DNA of 20,483 nucleotides from SIG710 sp045596925 (GTDB lineage: Bacteria > Bacillota > Clostridia > Oscillospirales > CAG-272), in NCBI GenBank assembly GCA_045596925.1, contig JAZODH010000093.1, forward strand, positions 1-20,483. Reading direction: 5' to 3'. The position numbers and the translations under genes are program-made. The notes under the pieces were generated by a model. That model saw only the letters and a program-made list of their open reading frames with translations, made no database searches and was not told where the DNA came from. Below, piece after piece: positions 14,751-20,483 of the stretch (position 1 is its first letter; each line of letters opens with the position of its first letter).

Positions 14751-15659
14751 ATGCTTGAAAAATTCAAACCGAATATAACGGCGCCCTCTCTTGCAGCTTT
14801 GTCGTTCGGACTTCTGCTGCTCGCCAGACTGATCGGCGTGGCGGACGGCTCGGGCAACGATTATCTGAGCGTTATCATTTTGCAGTTGCTTATCCTCGCC
14901 TTCCCTGCCATCCTTTACACGAAGCTTCGGGGCAAGGAGCTGAAGGGCAAGCTCCGCATGAGAGGATTCGGCGGAGATCAGACAGTACTCATCATCTGGG
15001 GGACTCTCCTGCTCATCTGCGGCTCGCTCCTGCTCAACATAATCTTTGCCGACGGTTTTTCCGAAAAGAGCTTTTCTCTTTACGATACTTATACAGTGAA
15101 AAACCAAGGTGCCGACGGCATGGCAGTCTCTATCCTCGCTTACGCCATTCTGCCCGCGGTCTGCGAAGAGCTGTTCTTCCGCGCGGTGCTCTGCGCCGAG
15201 TATGAGAGATTCGGCATCGGAACGGCGGCAGTTATCACCTCCGTTTTCTTTGCAATGCTCCACTTCAGGCTGGCGCTTTTCCCCGTTTATTTCTTTGCGG
15301 GACTTCTCCTTTTCGCCGTTATGTACGCCTGCCGTTCCTGCATCGCTTCAATGATCGTACATTTCTTCTTTAATCTGTACGGGCTTTACGGTCAGTCCTT
15401 TGTCGGCGAGATCTTCAACACCACGGGAAGCACCGAGCTCTTTCTCATAATCCTTGCAAGCAGTTTCGCCGTTTTTCTGATCTTCTTCTGCGGACAGGCG
15501 GCGAGAATATATAAAAAATACGCCGAGAAGAATATTCCCTCGGATTATCTGCCGCCAAAGAAACAGATAGGGGATCTGTACTTCCCCGAAGTGTTCCTGG
15601 CACCGGCGGCTATCGTTTGTTACCTTATCTTCTTCGTTGCGGTGTTCATCTATCGCTGA
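14751..15659 (+). CDS. CPBP-family intramembrane metalloprotease-like protein
   Basis: This 302-residue multi-pass protein has about eight hydrophobic segments. It shows the three ABI/CPBP motifs: EELFFR (Glu139, Glu140, Arg144), AMLHF with His171, and HFFFN with His204 and Asn208. This fits a CAAX-processing/bacteriocin-processing type glutamic or metallo intramembrane protease, though substrates are generally unknown. The ATG at 14751 was chosen because GAGGTG precedes it. An in-frame upstream extension from 14637 overlaps the DJ-1 gene and is rejected. It lies between the DJ-1 and mltG genes in the same operon. Confidence 0.9.
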   Translation: MLEKFKPNITAPSLAALSFGLLLLARLIGVADGSGNDYLSVIILQLLILAFPAILYTKLRGKELKGKLRMRGFGGDQTVLIIWGTLLLICGSLLLNIIFADGFSEKSFSLYDTYTVKNQGADGMAVSILAYAILPAVCEELFFRAVLCAEYERFGIGTAAVITSVFFAMLHFRLALFPVYFFAGLLLFAVMYACRSCIASMIVHFFFNLYGLYGQSFVGEIFNTTGSTELFLIILASSFAVFLIFFCGQAARIYKKYAEKNIPSDYLPPKKQIGDLYFPEVFLAPAAIVCYLIFFVAVFIYR

Positions 15660-15680
15660 TTAAGACCGCATATTCCTACC

Positions 15681-15720
15681 GAAAGGAGACCTTTGCCACA
15701 GCAAAGACGTTGATATCATG
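15681..15720 (+). promoter_or_regulatory. Unusual ribosome binding site of mltG with a hairpin between SD and ATG
   Basis: AAAGGAG (15682-15688) is the only strong SD, but it lies about 29 bases from the ATG at 15718. Between them CTTTGC (15691-15696) and GCAAAG (15701-15706) form a perfect hairpin with loop CACA. Folding it would bring the SD to an effective distance of about 13 bases. No in-frame ATG, GTG or TTG lies nearer the SD. An out-of-frame TTG at 15693 opens a six-codon frame ending at 15713. Confidence 0.6.
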
Positions 15721-17457
15721 AACAACCAAAACAACGGAACAGGCACCGGCGGACAGGTCAGCAGGCAAACGCCTGTGCACCATACCGCTCAACCCGGCGT
15801 AGCACAACGCCCTGCGCAAAATGTTCAGCACGCGTCCCAAAGACCCGTGCCCATGCAGGGACAGCCTGTGCAGGGTCAAGCTCCGCGGGCAATACCCGCA
15901 CAGCCTTACGGCGCCACACCTCAAACAGCTCAACAGCGCGCACAGCGACCTGCACAGACGCCTCCTCAGATGAGTGCACAGCAAGACGTACCCCGTCAGG
16001 GTCAGCAATACGTTCCTCAGAGACCCGTCCCCATGCAGGGACAGCCCTCTCGGACGAGACCCGTTCAGCGACCTACGCAGGCTCCCGCTCCCGGCGGAGC
16101 ACAGCCTCAGATACAGAGACCTGCTCCACCTCGCGCCGCACAGCCTGCCCAACCCGCTAACCCCTCCGCACCTACGATCCGTCGCGCGGCGGCAAATCAG
16201 TCGGCCAAGGCAAAGTCCGAGCCCGCGCAGCCGAGATCAAGTTCAAACACACGCATTATAGAAAAGGACGAGATCGAGCGCCAGCAGGCACTCCTCTTAA
16301 AGCAGGCGCGTCAGAGAAGCGCCGAGCAGGAGGAAAACGAAGAGGATGATGAAGAGGAATACGAGTCCTCCGCATCAAACGCCGTAAAGAGCATCATTAA
16401 AGCGGTGGTTTACATCGTGCTGGTGGCACTGGTGGCAGGAATCCTTTCTTACTACGTCATCGAGTTCGGAAACGATATGTACGCCTTCGTCAAGAGCGAC
16501 GAGCAGGTGGAGATCGAGATCCCCGAATATGCGACCGTGGAGGAAATATCCACGATCCTGGGCGACAGCGGAGTTATAAAATACCCCAACCTCATGATAA
16601 TCTACTCCAAGCTCAAAAAGATCGACGAGACCTACAATTTCAAAGCGGGAATATACACCGTCAACGGAATGATGAACTACGACGAGCTTCTTTTGGAGTT
16701 CGTTGACAAGCCGTCCACCGAGACTGTCCGCATCACGATCCCCGAGGGCTACACGGTAGACGAGATGATAACCCTTTTCACAGAAAACGGAATCGGAACT
16801 CGTGAGGGATTTGTCGACGTCATCAACAACTACGATTTCGATTACGATTTCGTCCGCGCTCTTGATATGAGTCAGATGCCGGGCAGGACCTACCGCCTTG
16901 AAGGCTATCTCTACCCCGACACCTACGATTTCTACGTGAGCAGTAAGGAATCGGTGGTCATCAACAAGATGCTCCGCCGTTTCGATCAGATCTTCTCGGA
17001 TTCCCTTGAAGCAAAGGCTGAGGAAATGGGAATGACTATCGACCAGGTAATGAATCTTGCCTCTCTTATTGAGAAGGAGGGACGCTATTCGGCAGACTAC
17101 GAGATGATATCCTCGGTCTTCCACAACCGACTGAATAACCCTGCCAACTACCCCAAGCTGGAAAGTGATGCTACCATCATGTACGCAATTCAAGTGCGCG
17201 ACGGTGAAAGAAAGAGTGCGCTGACCAAAGAGGACCTTGAATACGACACCCCCTACAACTCTTACCTCTACGACGGGCTTCCTCCCGGACCTATCGCAAA
17301 CCCCGGCTACGAGGCCATCACCTGTGCTCTCTACCCCGCAAAATCAAGCTACTATTTCTTCGTTTCCGACAACTACGGTAACACTTATTACGGAAAAACT
17401 CTTGCCGAGCACAACCAGAACCGTGCAAAAGTAGACAGGATTAACAATCAGGGATAG
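15718..17457 (+). CDS. mltG: Endolytic transglycosylase MltG with long Gln/Pro-rich N-terminal tail
   Basis: This 579-residue protein has a disordered Gln/Pro/Ala-rich cytoplasmic tail (about 1-175), an acidic linker, one TM helix (about 226-248), and an extracellular YceG/MltG domain. The domain shows EGYLYPDTYDFYV, the catalytic LASLIEKEG with Glu452 (equivalent to E. coli Glu218), LESDATIMYAI and DGLPPGPIANPG. MltG cleaves nascent glycan strands and sets their length, working with cell-wall synthases. The usual length is about 340-400 residues, so the tail is a lineage addition. RPVPMQGQP occurs twice in it, with nearly identical DNA at 15842 and 16022. It is the last gene of the hisS operon, 58 bases after the CPBP gene. 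No clear terminator follows. Confidence 0.95.
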   Translation: MNNQNNGTGTGGQVSRQTPVHHTAQPGVAQRPAQNVQHASQRPVPMQGQPVQGQAPRAIPAQPYGATPQTAQQRAQRPAQTPPQMSAQQDVPRQGQQYVPQRPVPMQGQPSRTRPVQRPTQAPAPGGAQPQIQRPAPPRAAQPAQPANPSAPTIRRAAANQSAKAKSEPAQPRSSSNTRIIEKDEIERQQALLLKQARQRSAEQEENEEDDEEEYESSASNAVKSIIKAVVYIVLVALVAGILSYYVIEFGNDMYAFVKSDEQVEIEIPEYATVEEISTILGDSGVIKYPNLMIIYSKLKKIDETYNFKAGIYTVNGMMNYDELLLEFVDKPSTETVRITIPEGYTVDEMITLFTENGIGTREGFVDVINNYDFDYDFVRALDMSQMPGRTYRLEGYLYPDTYDFYVSSKESVVINKMLRRFDQIFSDSLEAKAEEMGMTIDQVMNLASLIEKEGRYSADYEMISSVFHNRLNNPANYPKLESDATIMYAIQVRDGERKSALTKEDLEYDTPYNSYLYDGLPPGPIANPGYEAITCALYPAKSSYYFFVSDNYGNTYYGKTLAEHNQNRAKVDRINNQG

Positions 17458-17504
17458 TTTTTAGGAATTTTTTTGTGAAATGACAAAAATTTAACGCAAA
17501 GCTA

Positions 17505-17533
17505 TTGTCAAAGCAAAAAAAGTGTGGTAAAAT
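17505..17533 (+). promoter_or_regulatory. Promoter of pgk
   Basis: TTGTCA (17505-17510), 17 bases, and TAAAAT (17528-17533), with TGTGG before the -10. The leader is about 40 bases. Confidence 0.75.
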
Positions 17534-17575
17534 ATCTAATTGGAAAATTATTTATTTGAAAGGCGGACTTTTAAA

Positions 17576-18883
17576 ATGACTTATAACAAGAAAACCATCG
17601 AAGACATCGACGTTGCCGGCAAGACCTGTCTGGTTCGTTGCGACTTCAACGTCCCCATGAAGGACGGCAAGATCACATCCGACAAGAGAATCGTCGGTGC
17701 TCTCCCCACGATCAAGTACCTCATGGATAAGGGCGCAAAGGTTATCCTCTGCTCTCACATGGGCAAGCCCCACAGCATCTTCACCGAGGGCTTCGGTCTG
17801 ACAAAGAAGGAAAAGAAGGCTGTTGAAGCTCTTCCCGAAGCTGAGCAGGCTGCAGCAAAGGCTGCTTACCTTGAGAAGGCTCTTGGCGACAAGAAGAAGC
17901 TCACACTTAAGCCCGTTGCAGACAGACTCAACGAGGACCTTGCAGGCAAGGTTACTTTCGCTGAGGACATTATCGGTCCCGACGCAAAGGCAAAGGTTGC
18001 AGCGCTGAAGGCAGGCGAGGCTGTTCTTCTTGAGAACGTTCGTTTCGACGCACGCGAGACAAAGAACGACCCCGAGTTTGCACGTGAGCTTGCTTCCATG
18101 GCTGACATTTTCGTAAACGACGCGTTCGGTACAGCTCACCGCGCACACGCTACCACTGCTGGCGTTGCCGACTACCTTCCCGCCGTTTGCGGATACCTCA
18201 TTCAGAAGGAGATCGGCGTTATGGGTAAGGCTCTTGAGGCTCCCGAGCGTCCCTTCGTTGCTATCCTTGGCGGTGCTAAGGTTTCCGACAAGCTCAACGT
18301 TATCAACAACCTCCTCACAAAGGTCGATACTCTTATCATCGGCGGCGGTATGGCTTACACATTCCTGGCTGCAAAGGGCTACGGCGTAGGTAACTCCCTG
18401 CTCGACTCCGAGAAGATCGACTACTGTAAAGATATGATGAAGCTGGCAGAGGAAAAGGGCGTTAAGCTCCTTCTCCCCGTTGATACAACTGTTGCGGCAG
18501 GCTTCCCCAACCCCATCGACGGTCCCGTTGACGTAAAGGTAGTTTCTTCCAGCGAGATCCCCGCTGACATGGAAGGACTTGACATCGGTGATAAGACTAT
18601 CGAGATCTTCGCTGACGCTGTAAAGAACGCAAAGACTGTTGTTTGGAATGGTCCTATGGGCGTATTTGAAAACCCCACTCTCGCAAAGGGTACAATGGCT
18701 GTTGCAAAGGCTCTGGCTGAGTCCGACGCTATCTCCATCGTTGGCGGCGGTGACTCCGCGGCGGCTTGCGAGCAGCTGGGCTTTGCTGATAAGATCACTC
18801 ACATCTCCACAGGCGGCGGTGCTTCTCTTGAGTTCCTTGAGGGTCGCGACCTTCCCGGCATAAGTTGCCTGGAAAGCAAGTAA
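17576..18883 (+). CDS. pgk: Phosphoglycerate kinase with an insertion in the N-domain
   Basis: This 435-residue glycolytic enzyme makes ATP from 1,3-bisphosphoglycerate. It has RCDFNVP (21-27), HMGKP (61-65), ENVRFDARETKND, VNDAFGTAHRAHATT, GPMGVFE and the nucleotide loop GGGDSAAACEQLG. Most bacterial PGKs are about 395 residues. Here roughly 35 extra, charged helical residues lie between HMGKP and LTLKPVADRL (about 66-108). The ATG at 17576 follows AAAGGCGG, and an in-frame TTG at 17540 has no SD and no family support. tpiA follows after a hairpin repeat. Codon choice looks biased toward a restricted set (GCT/GTT/AAG), consistent with high expression. Confidence 0.95.
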   Translation: MTYNKKTIEDIDVAGKTCLVRCDFNVPMKDGKITSDKRIVGALPTIKYLMDKGAKVILCSHMGKPHSIFTEGFGLTKKEKKAVEALPEAEQAAAKAAYLEKALGDKKKLTLKPVADRLNEDLAGKVTFAEDIIGPDAKAKVAALKAGEAVLLENVRFDARETKNDPEFARELASMADIFVNDAFGTAHRAHATTAGVADYLPAVCGYLIQKEIGVMGKALEAPERPFVAILGGAKVSDKLNVINNLLTKVDTLIIGGGMAYTFLAAKGYGVGNSLLDSEKIDYCKDMMKLAEEKGVKLLLPVDTTVAAGFPNPIDGPVDVKVVSSSEIPADMEGLDIGDKTIEIFADAVKNAKTVVWNGPMGVFENPTLAKGTMAVAKALAESDAISIVGGGDSAAACEQLGFADKITHISTGGGASLEFLEGRDLPGISCLESK

Positions 18884-18888
18884 TAGGT

Positions 18889-18952
18889 TTTTTATGGGGG
18901 CTTTTTGAAAAAGCCCCCATACCCCCAAAAACTTTTAAAAAGGGGACTTGAT
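18889..18952 (+). repeat. Hairpin repeat between pgk and tpiA
   Basis: ATGGGGGCTTTTT pairs with AAAAAGCCCCCAT (18894-18906 with 18908-18920), up to 13 pairs around a G. Then comes CCCCCAAAAACTTTTAAAAAGGGGAC. A related but decayed version follows tpiA at 19785-19842. There is no T-tract after the stem on the plus strand, so it is not a standard terminator. It could act as an RNA stabiliser or processing site, or just be a mobile repeat. Confidence 0.75.
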
Positions 18953-19000
18953 ATGGCTTCAAATCCTCACTCTGAATTTTACAAAAAGGATGTTTTCAAA

Positions 19001-19768
19001 ATGAATAATGCAAAGAGACGCACTGTCATCGCGGGCAACTGGAAGATGAATTTTACACCCGCCGAGGCAGTAGCTTTTATTAACGAGATCAAGCCCATGG
19101 TCGAGGGCAAGAACAACTGCGACATTATCTTCTGCGCTCCTTACGTGGACATCGCTCCCGCAATGGAGGCGGCAAAGGGCTCTAACATCAAGATCGGCGC
19201 AGAGAACGTACATTTCGAGGAAAAGGGCGCTTACACGGGCGAGGTTTCCGCAAAAATGCTCACTTCTATGGGCGTTGAGTACGTTATCATCGGTCACAGC
19301 GAGAGACGTCAGTACTTCGCTGAGACAGACGAGACTGTAAACAAGAGAACGAAAGCTGCTCTCGCCGCCGGCATGAAGGTTATCCTTTGCCTGGGCGAGG
19401 TTAAGGACGAAAGACTTAACGGCATCACAAACGAGGTCGTTTCTATGCAGACAAAGCTCGATCTCAAGGACGTTACAGCCGAGGAGCTGAAGAACGTTAT
19501 TATCGCATACGAGCCCGTTTGGGCTATCGGTACAGGTCTGACAGCTACTCCCGAGCAGGCTGACGAGACCTGCGGCGTTATCCGTGACACGGTTGCCTCT
19601 CTCTACGGCGCAGACGCGGCTGAGGCTATGACTATCCAGTACGGCGGTTCTATGAACGATGCAAACGCAAAGGAGCTTCTTGATAAGGTCAACGTTGACG
19701 GCGGCCTTATCGGCGGCGCATCCCTGGTTGCATCCAAGTTCACAGCAATCGTTGACGCTGCTCAGTAA
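19001..19768 (+). CDS. tpiA: Triosephosphate isomerase
   Basis: This 255-residue TIM barrel interconverts dihydroxyacetone phosphate and glyceraldehyde 3-phosphate. The catalytic residues are all visible: Asn13 and Lys15 in GNWKMN, His99 in IIGHSERR, Glu171 in AYEPVWAIGTG, and the phosphate-binding loop 6 and YGGS (214-217). The ATG at 19001 was chosen because it gives the normal family length with AAGGA upstream. The in-frame ATG at 18953 also has a fair SD (AAGGGG), but that SD comes from the intergenic repeat and would add 16 unusual residues. It is probably co-transcribed with pgk. Confidence 0.95.
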   Translation: MNNAKRRTVIAGNWKMNFTPAEAVAFINEIKPMVEGKNNCDIIFCAPYVDIAPAMEAAKGSNIKIGAENVHFEEKGAYTGEVSAKMLTSMGVEYVIIGHSERRQYFAETDETVNKRTKAALAAGMKVILCLGEVKDERLNGITNEVVSMQTKLDLKDVTAEELKNVIIAYEPVWAIGTGLTATPEQADETCGVIRDTVASLYGADAAEAMTIQYGGSMNDANAKELLDKVNVDGGLIGGASLVASKFTAIVDAAQ

Positions 19769-19784
19769 GTTAGTTTGCAGGGGG

Positions 19785-19852
19785 AGAGCAAGAGGTTTTT
19801 TGAAAAAAGCCCCTTGACCCCAAAAACTTTTAAAAAGGGACAAATCATAGAC
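19785..19852 (+). repeat. Decayed second copy of the pgk-tpiA hairpin repeat
   Basis: CAAGAGG-TTTTTT-G-AAAAAA-GCCCCTTG forms an imperfect stem, followed by CCCCAAAAACTTTTAAAAAGGGAC. This last block is nearly identical to the block at 18921-18947. The repeat thus follows both glycolytic genes. Confidence 0.65.
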
Positions 19853-19869
19853 GGCTTGTCCTATCAAAC

Positions 19870-19908
19870 AAAAAACGATGGTGTTCAGCCATCGTTTTTT
19901 GCTTTTTT
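19870..19908 (+). terminator. Intrinsic terminator of tpiA, part of repeat copy C
   Basis: AAAAAACGATGG pairs with CCATCGTTTTTT (19870-19881 with 19889-19900) around loop TGTTCAG, followed by GCTTTTTT. The loop is shared with repeat copy A at 8553. Confidence 0.88.
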
Positions 19909-19909
19909 A

Positions 19910-19970
19910 GTTTGGGGAGTCCAGGCCCCTTTTCAAAGGGGCTTGGAAAAAGCCCCCTTTAAACCTTTTA
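19910..19970 (+). repeat. Dispersed terminator-like repeat, copy C (3' module)
   Basis: GTTTGGGGAGTCCAGGC (19910-19926) is identical to copy A. It is followed by CCCTTTTCAAAGGGG and CTTGG, and by AAAGCCCCCTTTAAA. With the hairpin at 19870 it forms the complete element. Confidence 0.8.
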
Positions 19971-19977
19971 GAAAATG

Positions 19978-20007
19978 ACGGCAGAGTATTGTTCCTCTGC
20001 CGTTTTT
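19978..20007 (+). terminator. Second terminator-like hairpin upstream of the RAYT remnant
   Basis: ACGGCAGAG pairs with CTCTGCCGT (19978-19986 with 19995-20003) over an eight-base loop, followed by TTTT. It overlaps the putative promoter of the transposase remnant. Confidence 0.7.
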
Positions 20008-20017
20008 GTGTTATAAT
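19989..20017 (+). promoter_or_regulatory. Candidate promoter of the RAYT remnant
   Basis: TTGTTC (19989-19994), 17 bases, TATAAT (20012-20017), with TGTGT before the -10. The -35 lies in the hairpin loop, so a hairpin formed in upstream transcripts would not block it. Confidence 0.45.
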
Positions 20018-20034
20018 AGGGTGGGTGATGAAAA

Positions 20035-20313
20035 TTGAATAATGAAAATAACTTTCCTATACGAAAACCAACAAGATTAAAAAAATTTGATTATAATACA
20101 TCGGGCGGATATTTTGTGACAATATGTACCCAAAATAGGCGAAATATTCTTTCTCAAATCGTAGGGGACGACGTCCTCGGCGTCCCGAAAAGCGTAAAAT
20201 TGTTACCGCATGGAATGGTAGCCAACAAATATATAAATCAATTTAACGAATTTTATCACGACGTAACCGTAAATCAATACGTTATTATGCCTAACCATAT
20301 AGACTATTTATAA
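20035..20313 (+). pseudogene. REP-associated tyrosine transposase (RAYT / Y1_Tnp), truncated
   Basis: The 92-residue frame has the RAYT start (RKPTRLKKFDYNTSGGYF), the hallmark YFVTICTQNR (26-35), and YVIMPNHI (82-89), where the family HUH motif (H-hydrophobic-H) should follow. Here His88-Ile is followed by Asp90 instead of His, and the frame ends three codons later. The second metal-binding His, the catalytic Tyr and the whole C-terminal half are gone, and no continuation in another frame is visible in 20314-20483. RAYTs mobilise REP palindromes by a single-strand mechanism. The TTG start follows GGTGAT. It is an inactive fragment. Codon use is AT-richer than the neighbouring genes. Confidence 0.85.
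20161..20187 (+). repeat. GTAGGGG-type palindrome inside the RAYT coding frame
   Basis: GTAGGGGACGACG, TCCT, CGGCGTCCCG forms a stem (20165-20173 with 20178-20186, one mismatch) with the same GTAGGGG head, size and layout as the intergenic copies at 12576, 12632 and 12687. It encodes VGDDVLGVP (residues 43-51). Confidence 0.65.
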
Positions 20314-20483
20314 AGCACCCACAAAAAATCTATGGTTTATCGCAACAAACAGCTTGTGTCATAGAAACTGAACGGCAGGAAGTTTTTGCTTTGTGCCGTT
20401 ATAATGTTTTAGAAAAGTGTAGAAAAAGTCATAATTTTATGCTATAATGTTCTTATAATGATGTTTTTAGTGCGTCTATGGGA
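20314..20483. other. AT-rich right end, no gene visible
   Basis: No coding frame or long stem is evident. TATAAT occurs at about 20410, 20444 and 20454, so a promoter for a gene beyond the right edge is possible, but the right gene cannot be seen. Confidence 0.4.

Noticed and set aside
17552..18928. 458-codon open frame on the minus strand across pgk
   Set aside because: It is antisense to an intact phosphoglycerate kinase, with a Cys/Ser/Leu-rich product and no recognisable motif; it is a by-product of the codon bias of pgk.
18959..19867. 302-codon minus-strand open frame across tpiA
   Set aside because: It is antisense to intact tpiA, has no SD or promoter, and its composition is atypical.

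Overview
The window looks like a chromosomal segment of an anaerobic, Gram-positive Firmicute of class Clostridia, probably a gut lineage. The gene content supports this: a bacterial V-type ATPase operon in ntp order, SecG, Ddl, an MltG with a very long cytoplasmic tail, adjacent pgk and tpiA, and an MacB/FtsX-like ABC fusion of a kind seen in gut Firmicutes. SD sequences are strong and several promoters carry a TRTGG extended -10. The genus cannot be read from the sequence. No rRNA, tRNA, CRISPR array or prophage was found.

Layout. Positions 1-4582 (minus strand) hold the front half of a V-type ATPase operon in transcript order G/H-like stalk subunit, I, K, E, C, F (cut by the window edge), with a good promoter at 4632-4660. 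The K subunit has all five residues of the sodium site known from Enterococcus hirae NtpK. Positions 4822-7785 (plus) encode a 987-residue ABC ATPase-permease fusion with a large extracytoplasmic domain, closed by an intrinsic terminator.

Positions 7838-9178 have no ordinary protein gene but much structure: a degenerate dispersed clostridial repeat, several long hairpins, a terminator-like dispersed repeat, and three tandem 120-bp units. On the minus strand the units form the long 3' part of a transcript that starts at about 9490, encodes a 79-residue Cys-rich acidic membrane protein (9179-9418), and ends at a strong terminator (8704-8732). Each unit carries SD-ATG pairs followed at once by stop codons. 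This is the most unusual item in the window.

Positions 9648-12423 (plus) carry prmC-ddl, the remnant of a Gfo/Idh/MocA oxidoreductase, and secG with a strong terminator. Positions 12458-12770 are a second repeat island, with a reverse copy of the terminator-like repeat and three GTAGG-type REP palindromes. Positions 12866-17457 are a likely operon hisS, DJ-1/PfpI protein, CPBP protease-like membrane protein, mltG. Positions 17576-19768 carry pgk and tpiA with a hairpin repeat between them. The right end has another copy of the terminator repeat and a broken REP-associated tyrosine transposase (RAYT), which itself contains a GTAGGGG-type palindrome in its coding frame.

How it fits together. 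The conserved genes serve ion-motive energy, glycolysis, cell-wall precursor synthesis and glycan-strand termination, protein export, and translation (PrmC, HisRS). The gaps between them are filled with at least three repeat families, and the RAYT relic is a plausible trace of the enzyme that once spread one of them.
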